From Bisporella sp. PMI_857 (taxonomy: Eukaryota > Ascomycota > Leotiomycetes > Helotiales > Helotiaceae), in NCBI GenBank assembly GCA_021307315.1, contig JAJSPD010000003.1:992001-1056000 (forward strand): 64,000 nucleotides of DNA, read 5' to 3'. The notes under the pieces are model-generated. The model did not search any database. It saw only the letters and a list, made by a program, of their open reading frames with translations, and was not told the origin of the DNA. Shown piece by piece: positions 1-10,948 of this stretch (the stretch's first letter is position 1; each line of letters begins with the position of its first letter). Both the position numbers and the translations under genes were made by a program.

Positions 1-4
1 TCGT

Positions 5-991
5 ATGTGTACGCCTTGTACTATGACTCGCTGTGCAACTATACGTTGCCAAAACCACGAAATGGTATTGATCAAGGGCCAAGATCCAGCGGTCTACGTC
101 CCAAAATTATGGAACCAAGCGTTGGAAGCGCTTGGAGAACGAGATTTCAAGACTGGTCAGCTTGTGCTCACGGCCAAATTCTGTTCTATGTGCACAGAGG
201 TTGCACATTACGAATGTGCGGCTCGAGATTACGAAAATGGATATATACGGTGCAGTCTAAAACTCTGCGAAGGTTGCAATGACATCTTAAAGGGGTGGTC
301 TATTGGGAAAAATGAACGCGAATATAATCAAGAACAAAAGATATATATTCTTGATGACGTTTTCCGCGAGAGGCCATATGTTGTGGAGGAAGATGGGGCT
401 AGACCTACAATGAGAGCGGATGCCTCTTTTTTGACTACTAAAGGAGAGATTTTTACACGAGTTGCGCAAGGAATGCAGCAGCCATTCTCTAGTGGAGATG
501 ATCTTGATATTATGGCATTTATGAATGGGGAGGTTCACATTATGAGTGAGGATTCGAGCACTGATGCGGATATTGCCGTAGATGAAGATCTCAAGAAATT
601 GCTCGAACGGGCTGGCAAAGGCAAGGGAAGATTGAATGAAAAGAATATTAAGCGATCTGGCTTCAGTAAGCCTCTAAAATCGCCGTTCATCAAGCCTAAA
701 TCTATTTCAGCATCCCTTGTAAGAACCACGCCAAGTTCTAGAGGGGCGGACCAACTGAGACCAAGGCAGTATGGAGATTGGATGGAGACTCGTCCAATAT
801 CCGCAAGAAAGTCTTGGGCGCATGGAGGAGGAAGCGGTAGCCTGACCCAAGCCTATAATGCTTTTGTAGCATCGCCTCAGGGCAAGAAGGAGAGAGGCGC
901 TGGAGGAACAAGGCAAGGAAAGAACAAGATTAATGCGATTGTTATCAGCGACGGTGAAGACGACGATGGACCTATTATGCGTGGATACTGA
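5..991 (+). CDS. Cys-rich hypothetical protein, 5' end outside window
   Basis: This open frame of about 328 codons starts four bases from the window edge, so the true N terminus and any upstream exons are probably missing. The first 95 residues carry Cys/His pairs typical of a small zinc-binding fold: CTPC near the start, CSMC near residue 60, a HYEC, and a CEGC near residue 90. The rest is acidic and then basic and low in complexity, rich in Ser, Lys and Gly, and ends with an acidic SDGEDDD patch. I do not recognise a named family. The frame is clean to a TGA stop and faces the next gene tail to tail, about 220 bases away. A nuclear or nucleic-acid-linked role is conceivable from the composition but is not shown. 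Confidence 0.6.
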   Translation: MCTPCTMTRCATIRCQNHEMVLIKGQDPAVYVPKLWNQALEALGERDFKTGQLVLTAKFCSMCTEVAHYECAARDYENGYIRCSLKLCEGCNDILKGWSIGKNEREYNQEQKIYILDDVFRERPYVVEEDGARPTMRADASFLTTKGEIFTRVAQGMQQPFSSGDDLDIMAFMNGEVHIMSEDSSTDADIAVDEDLKKLLERAGKGKGRLNEKNIKRSGFSKPLKSPFIKPKSISASLVRTTPSSRGADQLRPRQYGDWMETRPISARKSWAHGGGSGSLTQAYNAFVASPQGKKERGAGGTRQGKNKINAIVISDGEDDDGPIMRGY

Positions 992-1214
992 TTTCAACAC
1001 TATATTTGATGCATTCATGAGATCTGGAGAGGAATTTCGACGGCATGTTTATTGGAGGAAAATTACTTAAGTATACCAACACTACATATTCTCTAATATG
1101 GGCAGAAATTGATGACTCGTCTCCTAAAGCATATTTCACCATTCTACAATATTATTGATTTAAATACCTATGCACCCTGGAGGATCGTAGACTAACTTAT
1201 TGAAAATCTAGAAG

Positions 1215-2093
1215 CTATGGGGACAAAACAACAACAATCCGTTCACGTGGCCTTTCTTTCCTTCCAACTGGTGGTTTCCGTTCTGCCACCGTTCGCTCTA
1301 GAACAGCCTTTTCTTCCTCAGCGGCTTGAAGCCTACGCGTCTCTTCCCTACGCTGTCTATCTGCTTCCATGGATCTTGCATATAAGTCACAAAATGTCCA
1401 GTCCTTACATCTATTACAGAACTCCGCCGATTCCTGTACTTTCCAATGAAATTCTTTGAACTTCTCATGCTTTCTCGCTCGGTTTTGTTCCTCAATGCCA
1501 TCTAAGTTGTTTTGTACCTCGATACTCCTGGCTACTACTGGAATAGCCGAGTTTTCAATGATCGAGCTTGGCTTTGGTCGCCCTGGGATCTTGCCCGACC
1601 CTAAGTCTTCAGAGAATGTATTCGAGACCGGCTCTTCTAGAGCCTTTTCATAACGTAAGTTCCCTTGGGGGATGTAACCTAGATCCACTTCGTATGCGCA
1701 ATCCAGGTCTTCCTCCTCCGCCAAACTTGGACGACCTCCAGCCTCTCCTCGCTCTGGTCCTTCCTCCTCCTCGAACTCTTCCTGATCAGCCCAGACGACC
1801 TCATGTCCATCCCCATAGGCAAAGTCGTGTGGATGGCCTTTTCTTGTGGCTATATATTCGATGATTTCTTCCTCTATTCGGCTCCCAAATCTTCTGATTG
1901 TGTTGTCTGGTCTGTATCTTGCTGCATGGATTCTAGCTGCAATATCGTGTATAGGTCCATGATACATCATTTCATGCGTTTCCTTGTGTCTGGGTATCTT
2001 CCAGGCTGCTTTTCGCTGTATAGAATATCGTGAGGTGAGGAAATTCAACGCAGATTTGGGATTGGTTGAATATGAGCCTCGGAAGCAAATCAT
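1215..2093 (-). CDS. Hypothetical charged protein
   Basis: This single frame of 292 codons reads from an ATG at 2093 to a stop at 1215. The N-terminal third holds a His/Arg-rich stretch (HDIAARIHAARYRPDNTIRR). The middle is very acidic, and the C-terminal part holds a CNRCKDWTFC cysteine motif and a short Arg/Glu-rich helix. No family is recognised. The start is uncertain: an acceptor-like TATACAG lies about 110 bases inside the frame, and another open stretch continues upstream to about 2259, so an extra 5' exon is possible. It converges on the preceding gene and has the MFS gene about 700 bases upstream. It could be lineage-specific. Confidence 0.5.
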   Translation of the reverse strand: MICFRGSYSTNPKSALNFLTSRYSIQRKAAWKIPRHKETHEMMYHGPIHDIAARIHAARYRPDNTIRRFGSRIEEEIIEYIATRKGHPHDFAYGDGHEVVWADQEEFEEEEGPERGEAGGRPSLAEEEDLDCAYEVDLGYIPQGNLRYEKALEEPVSNTFSEDLGSGKIPGRPKPSSIIENSAIPVVARSIEVQNNLDGIEEQNRARKHEKFKEFHWKVQESAEFCNRCKDWTFCDLYARSMEADRQRREETRRLQAAEEEKAVLERTVAERKPPVGRKERPRERIVVVLSP

Positions 2094-2793
2094 TCCGGGA
2101 AAGGAAAGAGGTCACGAATCTGAGGTTAGGTGACTTTTGTTGAATTAATTTATGTTTTGGGCAAGGCAGGCCGCTCCATTGGGGGAAACTTAATGGAAAT
2201 TCATTGCTGTATAATACTGCGCCGTTGGTTGAGCTCGAAGCCATCTGGGTGCTAATCAATTAGCGTACCTGCCATTTTCTATATTGATGACCTGGAAAAA
2301 CGCTATCGGCTGAACTGGAGTATCAAACTGCGGAAGTACGCATGCCTACTGAGTTGGATTGCTTGAGGAGTCTACACATCATCCTCTATTCTCTTCCTAT
2401 GAGCGTTCTATGAATCGTGATGCTGTGACGTTACATATCACGACTCCTGGACGCATTGAAGATTATTTGAGATTCACCCTCATCTTAGAAGAAGCTTCCC
2501 TTGACTATCACTAAGTTTGTTGAACGTTCCAAGTGGATAAAATATGCAGGGAGTGATAGCGAGGAAATAGTCTCGGAACGGGCCGCTCATGTGGTGGGTC
2601 TCCTTCCATCATCACATTCCTTTTTGAAGACCGCAAGATCAGGTAGGCACTTTCATAGACTTCTGGAGACAGCTTGAAAAAATATTGAACGAATCATGTT
2701 TGTTTCAATAATTGTTATTCTGATTCCCGTTTCTCTCTCATCAATTCATGTAGCTATTCTTTCTACCAACGCCAGCGTTGTTATTACGGTCCT
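2094..2793. other. Intergenic, no gene seen
   Basis: This is the spacer between the hypothetical gene and the 3' end of the MFS gene. It has scattered stops in all frames. Apart from the possible 5' exon of the gene at 1215-2093 (up to about 2259), I see nothing I can support. Confidence 0.5.
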
Positions 2794-4795
2794 TTAATAG
2801 GCGTAGAACAATTCGTTCTCATCCTCGCTTTGTCGAATCTTCTTGTTCGTCCTCATAAGGTCAAGCTTCATTACCCAAGCAGCAAGGGCGCAGAGCGCGG
2901 AGAAGGCAGCACTAGTGGCAAGGGCCAGAGTATAACGTCCTCCATAAGAATTTGTCCAGAGGTACTGCGGTCATGTCAGCATCGAAGAATTCCCAACCAG
3001 AAGAATCTACCAGAACTTACAGGAGTCCAGATAAAACTGGCATTAGAAGTAGAAACGATGATGGCCATCGAAACAGCACGCTTCTCTTTAGTCTGCCCAC
3101 AAGTAGCGCCAACCCATCCGAGAATGATGCTGTTCACTGCATAGGTGCCGATAGCAAAGATGACCATGCTGACGTAGCGAGCTGCGGTATTATTAACTGC
3201 GAAGCCGAGGACAAAGCCGAGGATTGCTACGATCTTTGCAGAGGTAATGTGCCACGTTCTTTCGTTATACTTTCCGGATGACCAAGACCAGTAAACGCTG
3301 ATGGCACCTGCGATGAGATACTTTGGTTCTGTTAGTGTGGAGCATCGATTTGAGCAGATCAACATACAGGTGGGCAAGTCAAGCAAAGCGTAATGGTGCG
3401 GTTAAATCCAAGTCCTTGGACAACAGATGGGAACTAATCATTTGTAAGCACGATATGCATGGTCATTCGTGGGGCGCATACAAAGTTCTTGAATCCGTTG
3501 GCTGCCAAATGCATATGTTGCATAAAGACGAAAATCCAAACTCTGTAGTCGGACAACGCTTCTTTGAGACCTTTGATTGTTGAAACTTTGCCTTGATCAT
3601 CGACGGTATCACGTTTGATGCGGTCGTTTGCAAGGATTCTTTCTTCTGGGGTGAGCCAGCGTGTTACTGTTGGATCATCTGGCAGAAAGTCTTTGAAACT
3701 TTGGTTAGCTTACTCCTTTCATAGGTGGGTAAACAATGGAAGCGTTTCAAATATCATATCCTCTAAAATCATGCTTTGAAATTATATGCAGGCCCGAGGG
3801 ATTGAGGATATTTGAAAGATCCCAAAACGAAGTATGAGGCACCAAACTGATGACTTACAGGTCCCTAAGATAGCCACCACAAATGTAACAATACCTTGAA
3901 GGATGAAGAGCCATCTCCATCCTTCGAGACCAGCTACGCCATCCATCTTAAAGATACCAACAGCGATCAGACCTGCAAATGCCGTGGAGAGAATGTTTCC
4001 TGTATACAAAACGGCAATTCGAGTTGCGACTTCTTTTCGGGTGTAGAAGATCGAAAGAAGGTACAAGGCTCCGCTGGATGGTGTTAGAAAATTACCACAC
4101 TGTACTGTTAAGAGTTCACATACGGGTAAAATGGTGCTTCTGTGACGCCAAGAAAGAATCGAGTGAGCAGGAGTCCGGTGAAGTTTTTGGAGATGCCGGT
4201 CAGAGTTGACACAATGGCCCAGAGCACCATTGCGGATCCCTGATATTGGTAAGTATAGAACATTTTGTTCGAGCGGTGTATTGTACCATATAGTATGAAG
4301 GTCGAATTCTCGTAATTAACATATTGCTCGGAATTCCACCAAGAATATAGCTGAATCGGTTAGCACAGCAAGAACTGTAAAAGCTGGAAAGGAAGCATAC
4401 CCTACGAAGAGAATAGACACACAAGTTGAGTATTCTAGATGGAAGATAATGTAAGTGTTGTCTGCTGATCCAGCAAAATTTTCGGGGCTTACGTGTGGCA
4501 GTGAGACCGAGGTCTTTGTCGATATTGTCGAGTTTAGCTAAGGCGATAGCATTCCGATCAAGGTAATTGAGCCAATACATAATCCAAATTGTGGGCTAGA
4601 CATGTCAACACGGTCGATTGCCGAAGGCATATAGGTTCATACCATGATACGCCGATCTAATTTTCTCACGAGTTGCTGCTCAACAGGATCGAGTGTGAGG
4701 ATCGCACCAGAATAGTCACGCTTGACTCCGGGCTTCTCAAGATCCTCAACTTCTTCATTATGAGCAGCAGCAGGTTTAATATCTGTCTTCTCCAT
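2794..4795 (-). CDS. MFS transporter, anion:cation symporter (Dal5/Tna1-like)
   Basis: Splicing ten exons (4643-4795, 4493-4595, 4401-4434, 4287-4350, 4124-4239, 3859-4073, 3482-3690, 3368-3433, 3021-3320, 2794-2964) gives an uninterrupted protein of 476 residues, with every junction in phase and GT-AG bounded. Diagnostic stretches are MYWLNYLDRNAIALAKLDNI in the first membrane span, then ILGGIPSNMLITRIRPS, LGVTEAPFYPGALYLLSIFY and EGWRWLFILQG. These are characteristic of the fungal allantoate/nicotinate/vitamin permease group of the major facilitator superfamily. The first 50 residues are a charged cytosolic tail. It probably imports a small carboxylated solute across the plasma membrane; the substrate cannot be read from sequence. 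It is intact, unlike the broken aminotransferase and regulator nearby. Confidence 0.9.
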
Positions 4796-7539
4796 ATTTC
4801 TTGTGTGTAGTTGTATGACTTGGTGAGAGGGTGTTGTAAGAATTAGGGTGTGCAAGTAATGACAATAAGCAACCACTGACAATGACAAGTCTCTTGGGGT
4901 GTGCTTCCAATTTATATAGACTTCTAGTCTGGGTTTTCCCCAAGACAGAGGTGTTTCCCCCTGGGGGCTCCATTAGGACCTAATCTGTGCACATTCTGAC
5001 TCGTATTATCTAGCTTTTATGATTGACATGAAGAAAATGTACCATGCCTGTATCTGGTCTTCCAATAAGACCATGCGCCGTGGGCTTCAAGATAGAAAAA
5101 CCTTGGATCACCATGCAGCCCAAGGAGCTTGGGTCTGGGCCTCAGGCGAAGACTAGAGGACTGAACGGGTTGTTCTACCCCACGGGGGGGACGATAAGCT
5201 GCGGGGCACCCATCTTCCTGGAAGTTGATTGCACTGAGCTTACACGTAGTGACTATACCAAGGCTTTCGTGATAGTGCCATGGCTGCCATGAGATTACCA
5301 TGCACAACGTGCACCGGATCTTTGACTAGAAAGATCACTAGTTTCTTGTTTGCCAACCAGACTGCACTTGGCTTAAACGCACATTGCAAGGTGAGGAACG
5401 CCACAAAAATAGTCCCGCACTGAGCCATGTCAGTAGTGAACTGAACTGGATACGTCTAAAAGTGTTTCAACAAACGAATACTTGCAACGCTAAGTGTTGA
5501 ATCAATACCCATGCTACTGAGATCTAGATTCAAAAATGCTTCAAATATGTTCAGAGTAGGAATTGCAAAACATTCCTAAAGGATACTTAGGCTACGCGCC
5601 TCCGCGGCGTAAGCTAGATTTCTAGAAGGATTCTCCCCTCTTTAGGCCAAGACGTGGTTGAGGTTTTAACAAACTCAAGAGTCTTGTCGTTGCGAACAGC
5701 CAATCAAAATCATCGCCATGCACTCGGCGATGCTGTGTTTACGGCCAAACCGAACGCCATACTCTTGGAAAAGCGCCTTTTTGTAAGTCATTTCGGCTCT
5801 TGTGTCGGCTCCACGTATTCATTTAATGGTCATCAAGAAGGCTTCGTGAGCTTGTTTGTGAAGCCACAACGATGTGAAGAAAAAAGGAATATTCCGCAGC
5901 GAATAAGATTTGAGTCACATGATACGTGATAGAAATAGCTAATTTCATGAGTATTCATGGACGTTTGTGACAGAGGACCCATGTAGCATCGTCTCGCGTA
6001 TATTTCTAATGTTAGACAAATGGAGTCAAAACACTACTTATCACACATGCATTAGTTATTGTCAAAGCCCACTTGAAAGCCATTGTGTTGGTTGTTCTGC
6101 AGGTCTTGGCGTTGCAATTCCTAAGCCATGGTGAATGCCTATGGGTCGTACACGGCTTTCCTCCCGCGCCAAATCTTACACCAACAAAGATAGAAAACTT
6201 CATGTATTGCTTACTGCATTCATTCCTAATCAACCCGATATACGATATGTGGACGGAAAAGACCGTAACGCTCTAGACAAGGGCGAGCTTATACAGCCGT
6301 CTTGGTGATGCTCGCCCAGTCAATGTATGCAAGCCACAATTAATATCCGTTTGTTAAGCTCTGTCATAAGAGTCTTGGTAAAGCCAATTGTGCCAAGTCA
6401 GCTTGCACTTGGCCCAGACAGTGTGAAGAAGTGGAATGTATGAGAGACAAAACGAAGGTCCGGGAAATATGTGAGAGATATGAGAAAGAAGGCAAGGGCT
6501 GGATTTAACGTAGGATGTTTCATGAATTACTTGGTCATAAATTGCGGTCGACAACTTGTCAATGAAGATTAACAGGCAGAGGCGGGAGCTTGGGCCGGAA
6601 ATGGCTTGTGCGGTGTCAGTAACGAGAGGGATATGCTTCATGGGCCGGGAACTTTTCTGCCTAGCATGCTGAGAGGGACGGCTGAGCATTTAGTGAATGA
6701 GAATGGTCAGCCAGCGAAGATCACGATACATCGGGATACACTGCAGCTTACTTGGAACCCAAGAAGTGGCAACGGGATATTAGCTTTTTTGTGGCTGGAC
6801 TAACTCTATACAAGCGGTAATCGAACACGCGCAGAACATTCTTTGAAAGAAGTTCAAAGCCACCAGTCTTGGCAGGAATTGGAGTAAGAGAGATATGGTG
6901 GGTGACGATGAGATAGTGAGGGGGATATGACTCGAGTTGATATCGGGCTGTGTATCAGGTATTGCTGGTGAAAGAGTGCTGGAGGTATTAGTGGACACAC
7001 GATGCCCACAGGTAAATCCAACCGGCGTAGAAAAGTCTTGAAGAAGCATTGGCCGACAGGAAAATATGCCTTCCTTCTGGTTTAGAGCCATTGGGCAAGA
7101 AGGACAGCGCCAAATTTAAGAATCAGGAATCATTATACCGTGTTTACACATTCAAGGAAGATCTATTACAACTCTCGCTTCTCGACTGTTGCTCCATCCG
7201 TAATATACAGACTTATGGATGATTGCTGTAACATGTCGCAGGACTAGCAGAGTTCATATATTTGATCGAAAGAGGGAGAAAAACTGGCCGATCGATTTCC
7301 TATGCCCAAAGCATACGCTGTGGCCCATACCAAAGAACACACACCTAGTGTGGCTAGTACAGTATTCTAAATTTTTGTAAGCAATAACTTGGACAAATTA
7401 TAAGGATATGACCACGCGGACAGATCTTACAGAGCAAATTAACTGCAATGTGTATTCAAAGCGTATTTTTAACACAAGCACCTACTGGTTGGCAAGCGTT
7501 ATCCTGTACAAAACCGAAACCTGAGGGGTGACAGGCCAT
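4796..7539. other. Long spacer with only short frames
   Basis: About 2.7 kb lies between the MFS start and the decayed aminotransferase. Frames are short, on both strands, and none has a recognisable domain or a convincing exon-intron structure. The part around 6590-7090 has a few protein-like stretches that could be debris of another dead gene, but I cannot name it. The first few hundred bases should hold the MFS promoter. Confidence 0.4.
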
Positions 7540-9010
7540 GATGTTCAAGTTGAAGCCAAAGTCGTCTGATATTGCTAACAAATTTTTCAACTGCTAGAAT
7601 GAAAGTTTCAATGTGCATTTCATTCAATTCCAGGTCAGAGCTATAAAACCGAGCTGAGCTACAAAGATACCATTCTCGAGCGTATGATGTCAGAACAAGG
7701 GTTGCAGGCTTTTCACGCTTTCTCCTAAGAATCAAATGCACTGCATTCTCTCATAGCCTAAGATCCACACCAGTGGAGTTCATATTGGCTTCTCAGATGA
7801 CGAGAGCGCTTCGACACTAATACTGTTCACGTCTTCATTATCCCCTGGAGGTTTTTGCTAGGCGCTTTTTGGATAATTCCGTACTTGGCCAGAATTTCCT
7901 CTACGCTGACATGATGTGTTTCACCTAAGGAACTGAGTCGCTCCAACCCAGCTTCGTATAGATGTTTATTCTAGCACATCCCGCTGCCATCGCAATGATA
8001 TTGTTGTTGAGTATTCCAGAGTGAGTAAGTATGTCACTACAGGGATTGGACATACTCACGACTTCGCCACTCTTTCGTCCACCAAAGGCGCCAAATGTCA
8101 TACCACCACCAACCCATTTTCCTAAGGTAACAAGGCCAGGTTTGAGACCGAGTTTACGGAGAGTCCACCATAAGAAAGGCGAGAAGTAGACTTCACTACA
8201 ATGAACAAAGCCCCGCATTGATGAGCTTCTGTATGGAGATATTGCATGAAGTCTGGTTTGCCAGCGATGCAGCCACGCTGCCTTGGACTGACTCGACCAA
8301 GATGGCAGCAAGGGTATCACTAGGTAGGGTATAAAGAACAGGGCGAGTCCCGGGGATATCGTTAACACAATTTCGCATGGTAAGTTCGTATCGATACCTT
8401 TCATTGTTACGGGAAGAGGCATCATTCCCCCTGATAACTGACGTGGAAGACAAGAATCTTCTTGCGACCTGTATACGCGACAGCTGCTGCCAGAACCATG
8501 GTGTTGGATTCAGCCCCAGAGTTCGAAAAGCTTACAAGCTCTATACCAGTGGAACGGAACCGTTCCACTACCTTATTGGTAGCCTCCCTTTCTTTTCTGT
8601 TTGAGCCTCCAAAGTTCTAGCCATTTTTCAATGCTTCGGATACAGCACTTGCAATGAGTCCATTGGAATGGCCATAAATTCTAGCCGTGAATTCGCCCAG
8701 GAAGTCAATATGGGGCTCTCCATCAAGAATAGTCAATTAGTAACCTTTGCTATTAACTACATATTGATTATATTTTTGAGGCTTTCGTACATTTCCATGA
8801 CACAATACAGGTAAATTCCGTCACTAACTGATCTGTCTGAGGAGCTTCAAAGCAGTCGAATATGGTAAGAGAGAGGCTGCACCAACCAAAAGTTAAAGGA
8901 AATGGAATTGCGTGAGGACTGTGCTCGTGGTTCCGCCAACCAAACTTTGGCAAGATCCATCATGCGCTACCAAGCTCTTAGGATTGAGAATGGCATATCT
9001 TGATTGCGCG
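7540..9010 (-). pseudogene. Decayed class-III PLP aminotransferase (glutamate-1-semialdehyde aminotransferase-like)
   Basis: Read on the minus strand from about 9010, fragments in order match a class-III aminotransferase. They are an N-terminal RYAILNPKSLVAHDG and GGTTSTVL, then DFLGEFTARIYGHSNGLIAS, a substrate/PLP region with SNSGAESNTMVLAAAVAY, a strand with KKILVFHVSYQG, the PLP-lysine segment VTLGKWVGGGMTFGAFGGRK, THSGILNNNIIAMAAGCA, and a C-terminal NEMHIETFILAVEKFV. The fragments fall in different frames with stops between them. Clear shifts occur near 8915 (after TVL) and near 8424 (the frame shifts after SYQG). The lysine of VTLGKW is still present. With at least two frameshifts plus stops it cannot make a full enzyme. 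It was probably a soluble amino-transfer enzyme of a small accessory pathway. Confidence 0.8.
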
Positions 9011-9470
9011 GCTGCCTACGCAGGTGACAATGGATCAAAGGGAGACGCAGGAGCTTGAGACGACTTGATAGATGGAATTGGAGACTCTTTTCTATGGAGT
9101 AATTTATGGAATATTACTCATTAAGGCACTTGCCGGGGTGGAGATGGTATCTTTCATAGAGGCATAACCTCCGAAATTATCGGAGATGGATATTGAACGG
9201 ATATTCTAGCCAGTTGCATATGCGAACCCTCAGTTATTCGTATCCAGTAAGTGGCATATGTTGATGTCGCCACGAATGTCAAACAACCTGAAGACAATCC
9301 TTCGTAGGCTTGGCAACCAGAACCCCAACATTAACTTCGGTTGAGGGTTGATCTATGTGATATGAAACATCTTTTCACCCAACCCTCAGACTCTGTTTCT
9401 GTATCTACGCATATCGAATAGACTTTGCACACCGTTCAGCATCGAACATCGCGCAGAGCTTATAATAATC
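9011..9470. other. Spacer and likely promoter of the DUF2470 gene
   Basis: No coding signal is seen. The last 100 bases are pyrimidine-rich, as is usual upstream of fungal start codons, and probably carry the promoter and leader of the next gene. Confidence 0.4.
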
Positions 9471-10151
9471 ATGGCAGATGCAGCCGCACAAAATGCAGCA
9501 GCGAAAGCTCGCATTATCTCACATCTCAACAAGGACCACCAGCGATCTCTTTCTTATTATCTCCAACACTACAACTCCCTATCCTCCTTCGAAGCTCGAT
9601 CTCCTGTTCTCACCGATATTACATTTGATTATATGACGTTTCGCACGTCGTGGGGAAATATCTCTAGCATTCCATTATCACCTCCCATGAAAGCATGGTC
9701 AGAGGCCAGAACCCGTACCGTGGAAATGGATCGGGTGTCGCGGAAGGCCCTTGGGATCTCGCACATCAGCCTCACTGAATATAAGCTGCCTAATAGCTTG
9801 TTCCAGCGTACTATTTTCGCACTCTGCATATTGACGGTTGTCATATTTGCCACGAAACAATGGATTGTGAAGGGGACATTCGTGTACGACCGGATACTAC
9901 CATATTGGCCTGGCGGCCCAGAGTGGTTCTTGTGGATTAGCAATGTAATCGCTCTCCCTACACTGATCCTGCATTTGGGAGAAGCATTTCTTCTGGATCG
10001 AACGAGACTGAGAAAATATGGTGTGGAAAGAGGCAGTTCCTTATGGTTTAAATGGGTGATCAGCTGCTTCATAGAAGGATTTGGGTGTTTTGTTAGGATT
10101 GATGAAACGGTCAAGAGGAAGGAACTAGAGGCAGAGAAGCAGAAGCATTGA
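9471..10151 (+). CDS. DUF2470 domain integral membrane protein
   Basis: This uninterrupted frame of 226 residues begins at an ATG preceded by a pyrimidine-rich leader. Residues about 10-90 fit the DUF2470 fold: the opening ARIISHLNKDHQRSLSYYL is the conserved start with the histidine pair of this domain, which elsewhere occurs in haem-utilisation and FMN-binding split-barrel proteins. After residue 110 there are two or more membrane spans (around 110-132 and 155-178) and a basic C-terminal tail. This N-terminal DUF2470 plus membrane anchor layout is known in fungal hypothetical proteins of unknown function. It is intact although it sits between two decayed genes. Confidence 0.85.
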   Translation: MADAAAQNAAAKARIISHLNKDHQRSLSYYLQHYNSLSSFEARSPVLTDITFDYMTFRTSWGNISSIPLSPPMKAWSEARTRTVEMDRVSRKALGISHISLTEYKLPNSLFQRTIFALCILTVVIFATKQWIVKGTFVYDRILPYWPGGPEWFLWISNVIALPTLILHLGEAFLLDRTRLRKYGVERGSSLWFKWVISCFIEGFGCFVRIDETVKRKELEAEKQKH

Positions 10152-10948
10152 AGACTTTCAATACATGGCGTGAGCAAGAGCAACGAAGAATGCATTATGA
10201 CCGACACCTTCTGCACTAGAGCAAATAAGAGTGTTTTGATATCACAATACTGCTTTTTGGCGATGTCAAGTCTAGAAGGACACGCGAGATATATCAAACA
10301 CTTTTACTAGAACATGCGTTGGGCAGGTTTGAGAATATGTTTATCTCTTGCTTATAGAGCTGTCTTGGTGCGTTTTCAACCTGAGGTTTCGACTAGACAT
10401 GACAGCCTTTCCTCTTCAGCCAAAGCTTTACCCTATTGTTCCTGCGCCTTTTTTTTTTTTTGAGATCACAATATTATTCTATTGCTTCAGGGATATTCAT
10501 GAGATCATAATGATATATCTTCTTTGTGTATGCTTGGTATTATAACCGCGGCCCCGAATCTGGTTCATATATCCATTACCCTGAAAAGAGACCTAATTCC
10601 CGTAGTAAAAATTAGGGTAGTGAATTGCGTCTATCTCCATTCCAATTGGCGGGAGGAGTGGATCGATTAATGAGCTTGACTTTGGCGGATGAGCTTTCAA
10701 ATTTCTTACCGCTTACCAAGCAGGTTTTCTCTCACCTATATATTTTGCATAAGACGTATTTATAAAATTGGCTTCTGTGACCAGCCATTCCACTAGGCAA
10801 AGGCTCTAGATGCTGAGCAAGCTTCAGTCCTCCTGAAGAGGCTCACCTGTTATAACGTCGGTCATTTAGATGGACAACTCATATAATGAATTTTGAGATA
10901 GAATAATAACGAGGGTACAGCCGATTACACAATCATATTAGTATTGCA
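10152..10948. other. Spacer with homopolymer T tract
   Basis: No gene is seen. A run of about 14 T lies near 10448-10462. The stretch ends at the start of the decayed regulator. Confidence 0.4.

Noticed and set aside
6590..7090. Protein-like scraps that might be another pseudogene
   Set aside because: I could not match them to a family or order them into a gene.
4980..9010. RIP (repeat-induced point mutation) as the cause of gene decay
   Set aside because: The lesions I can place are insertions or deletions; no excess of TA-rich transitions is obvious, though no index was computed.
9629..10297. 222-codon minus-strand frame opposite the DUF2470 gene
   Set aside because: It is antisense to a clear domain-bearing gene and has no recognisable content of its own.
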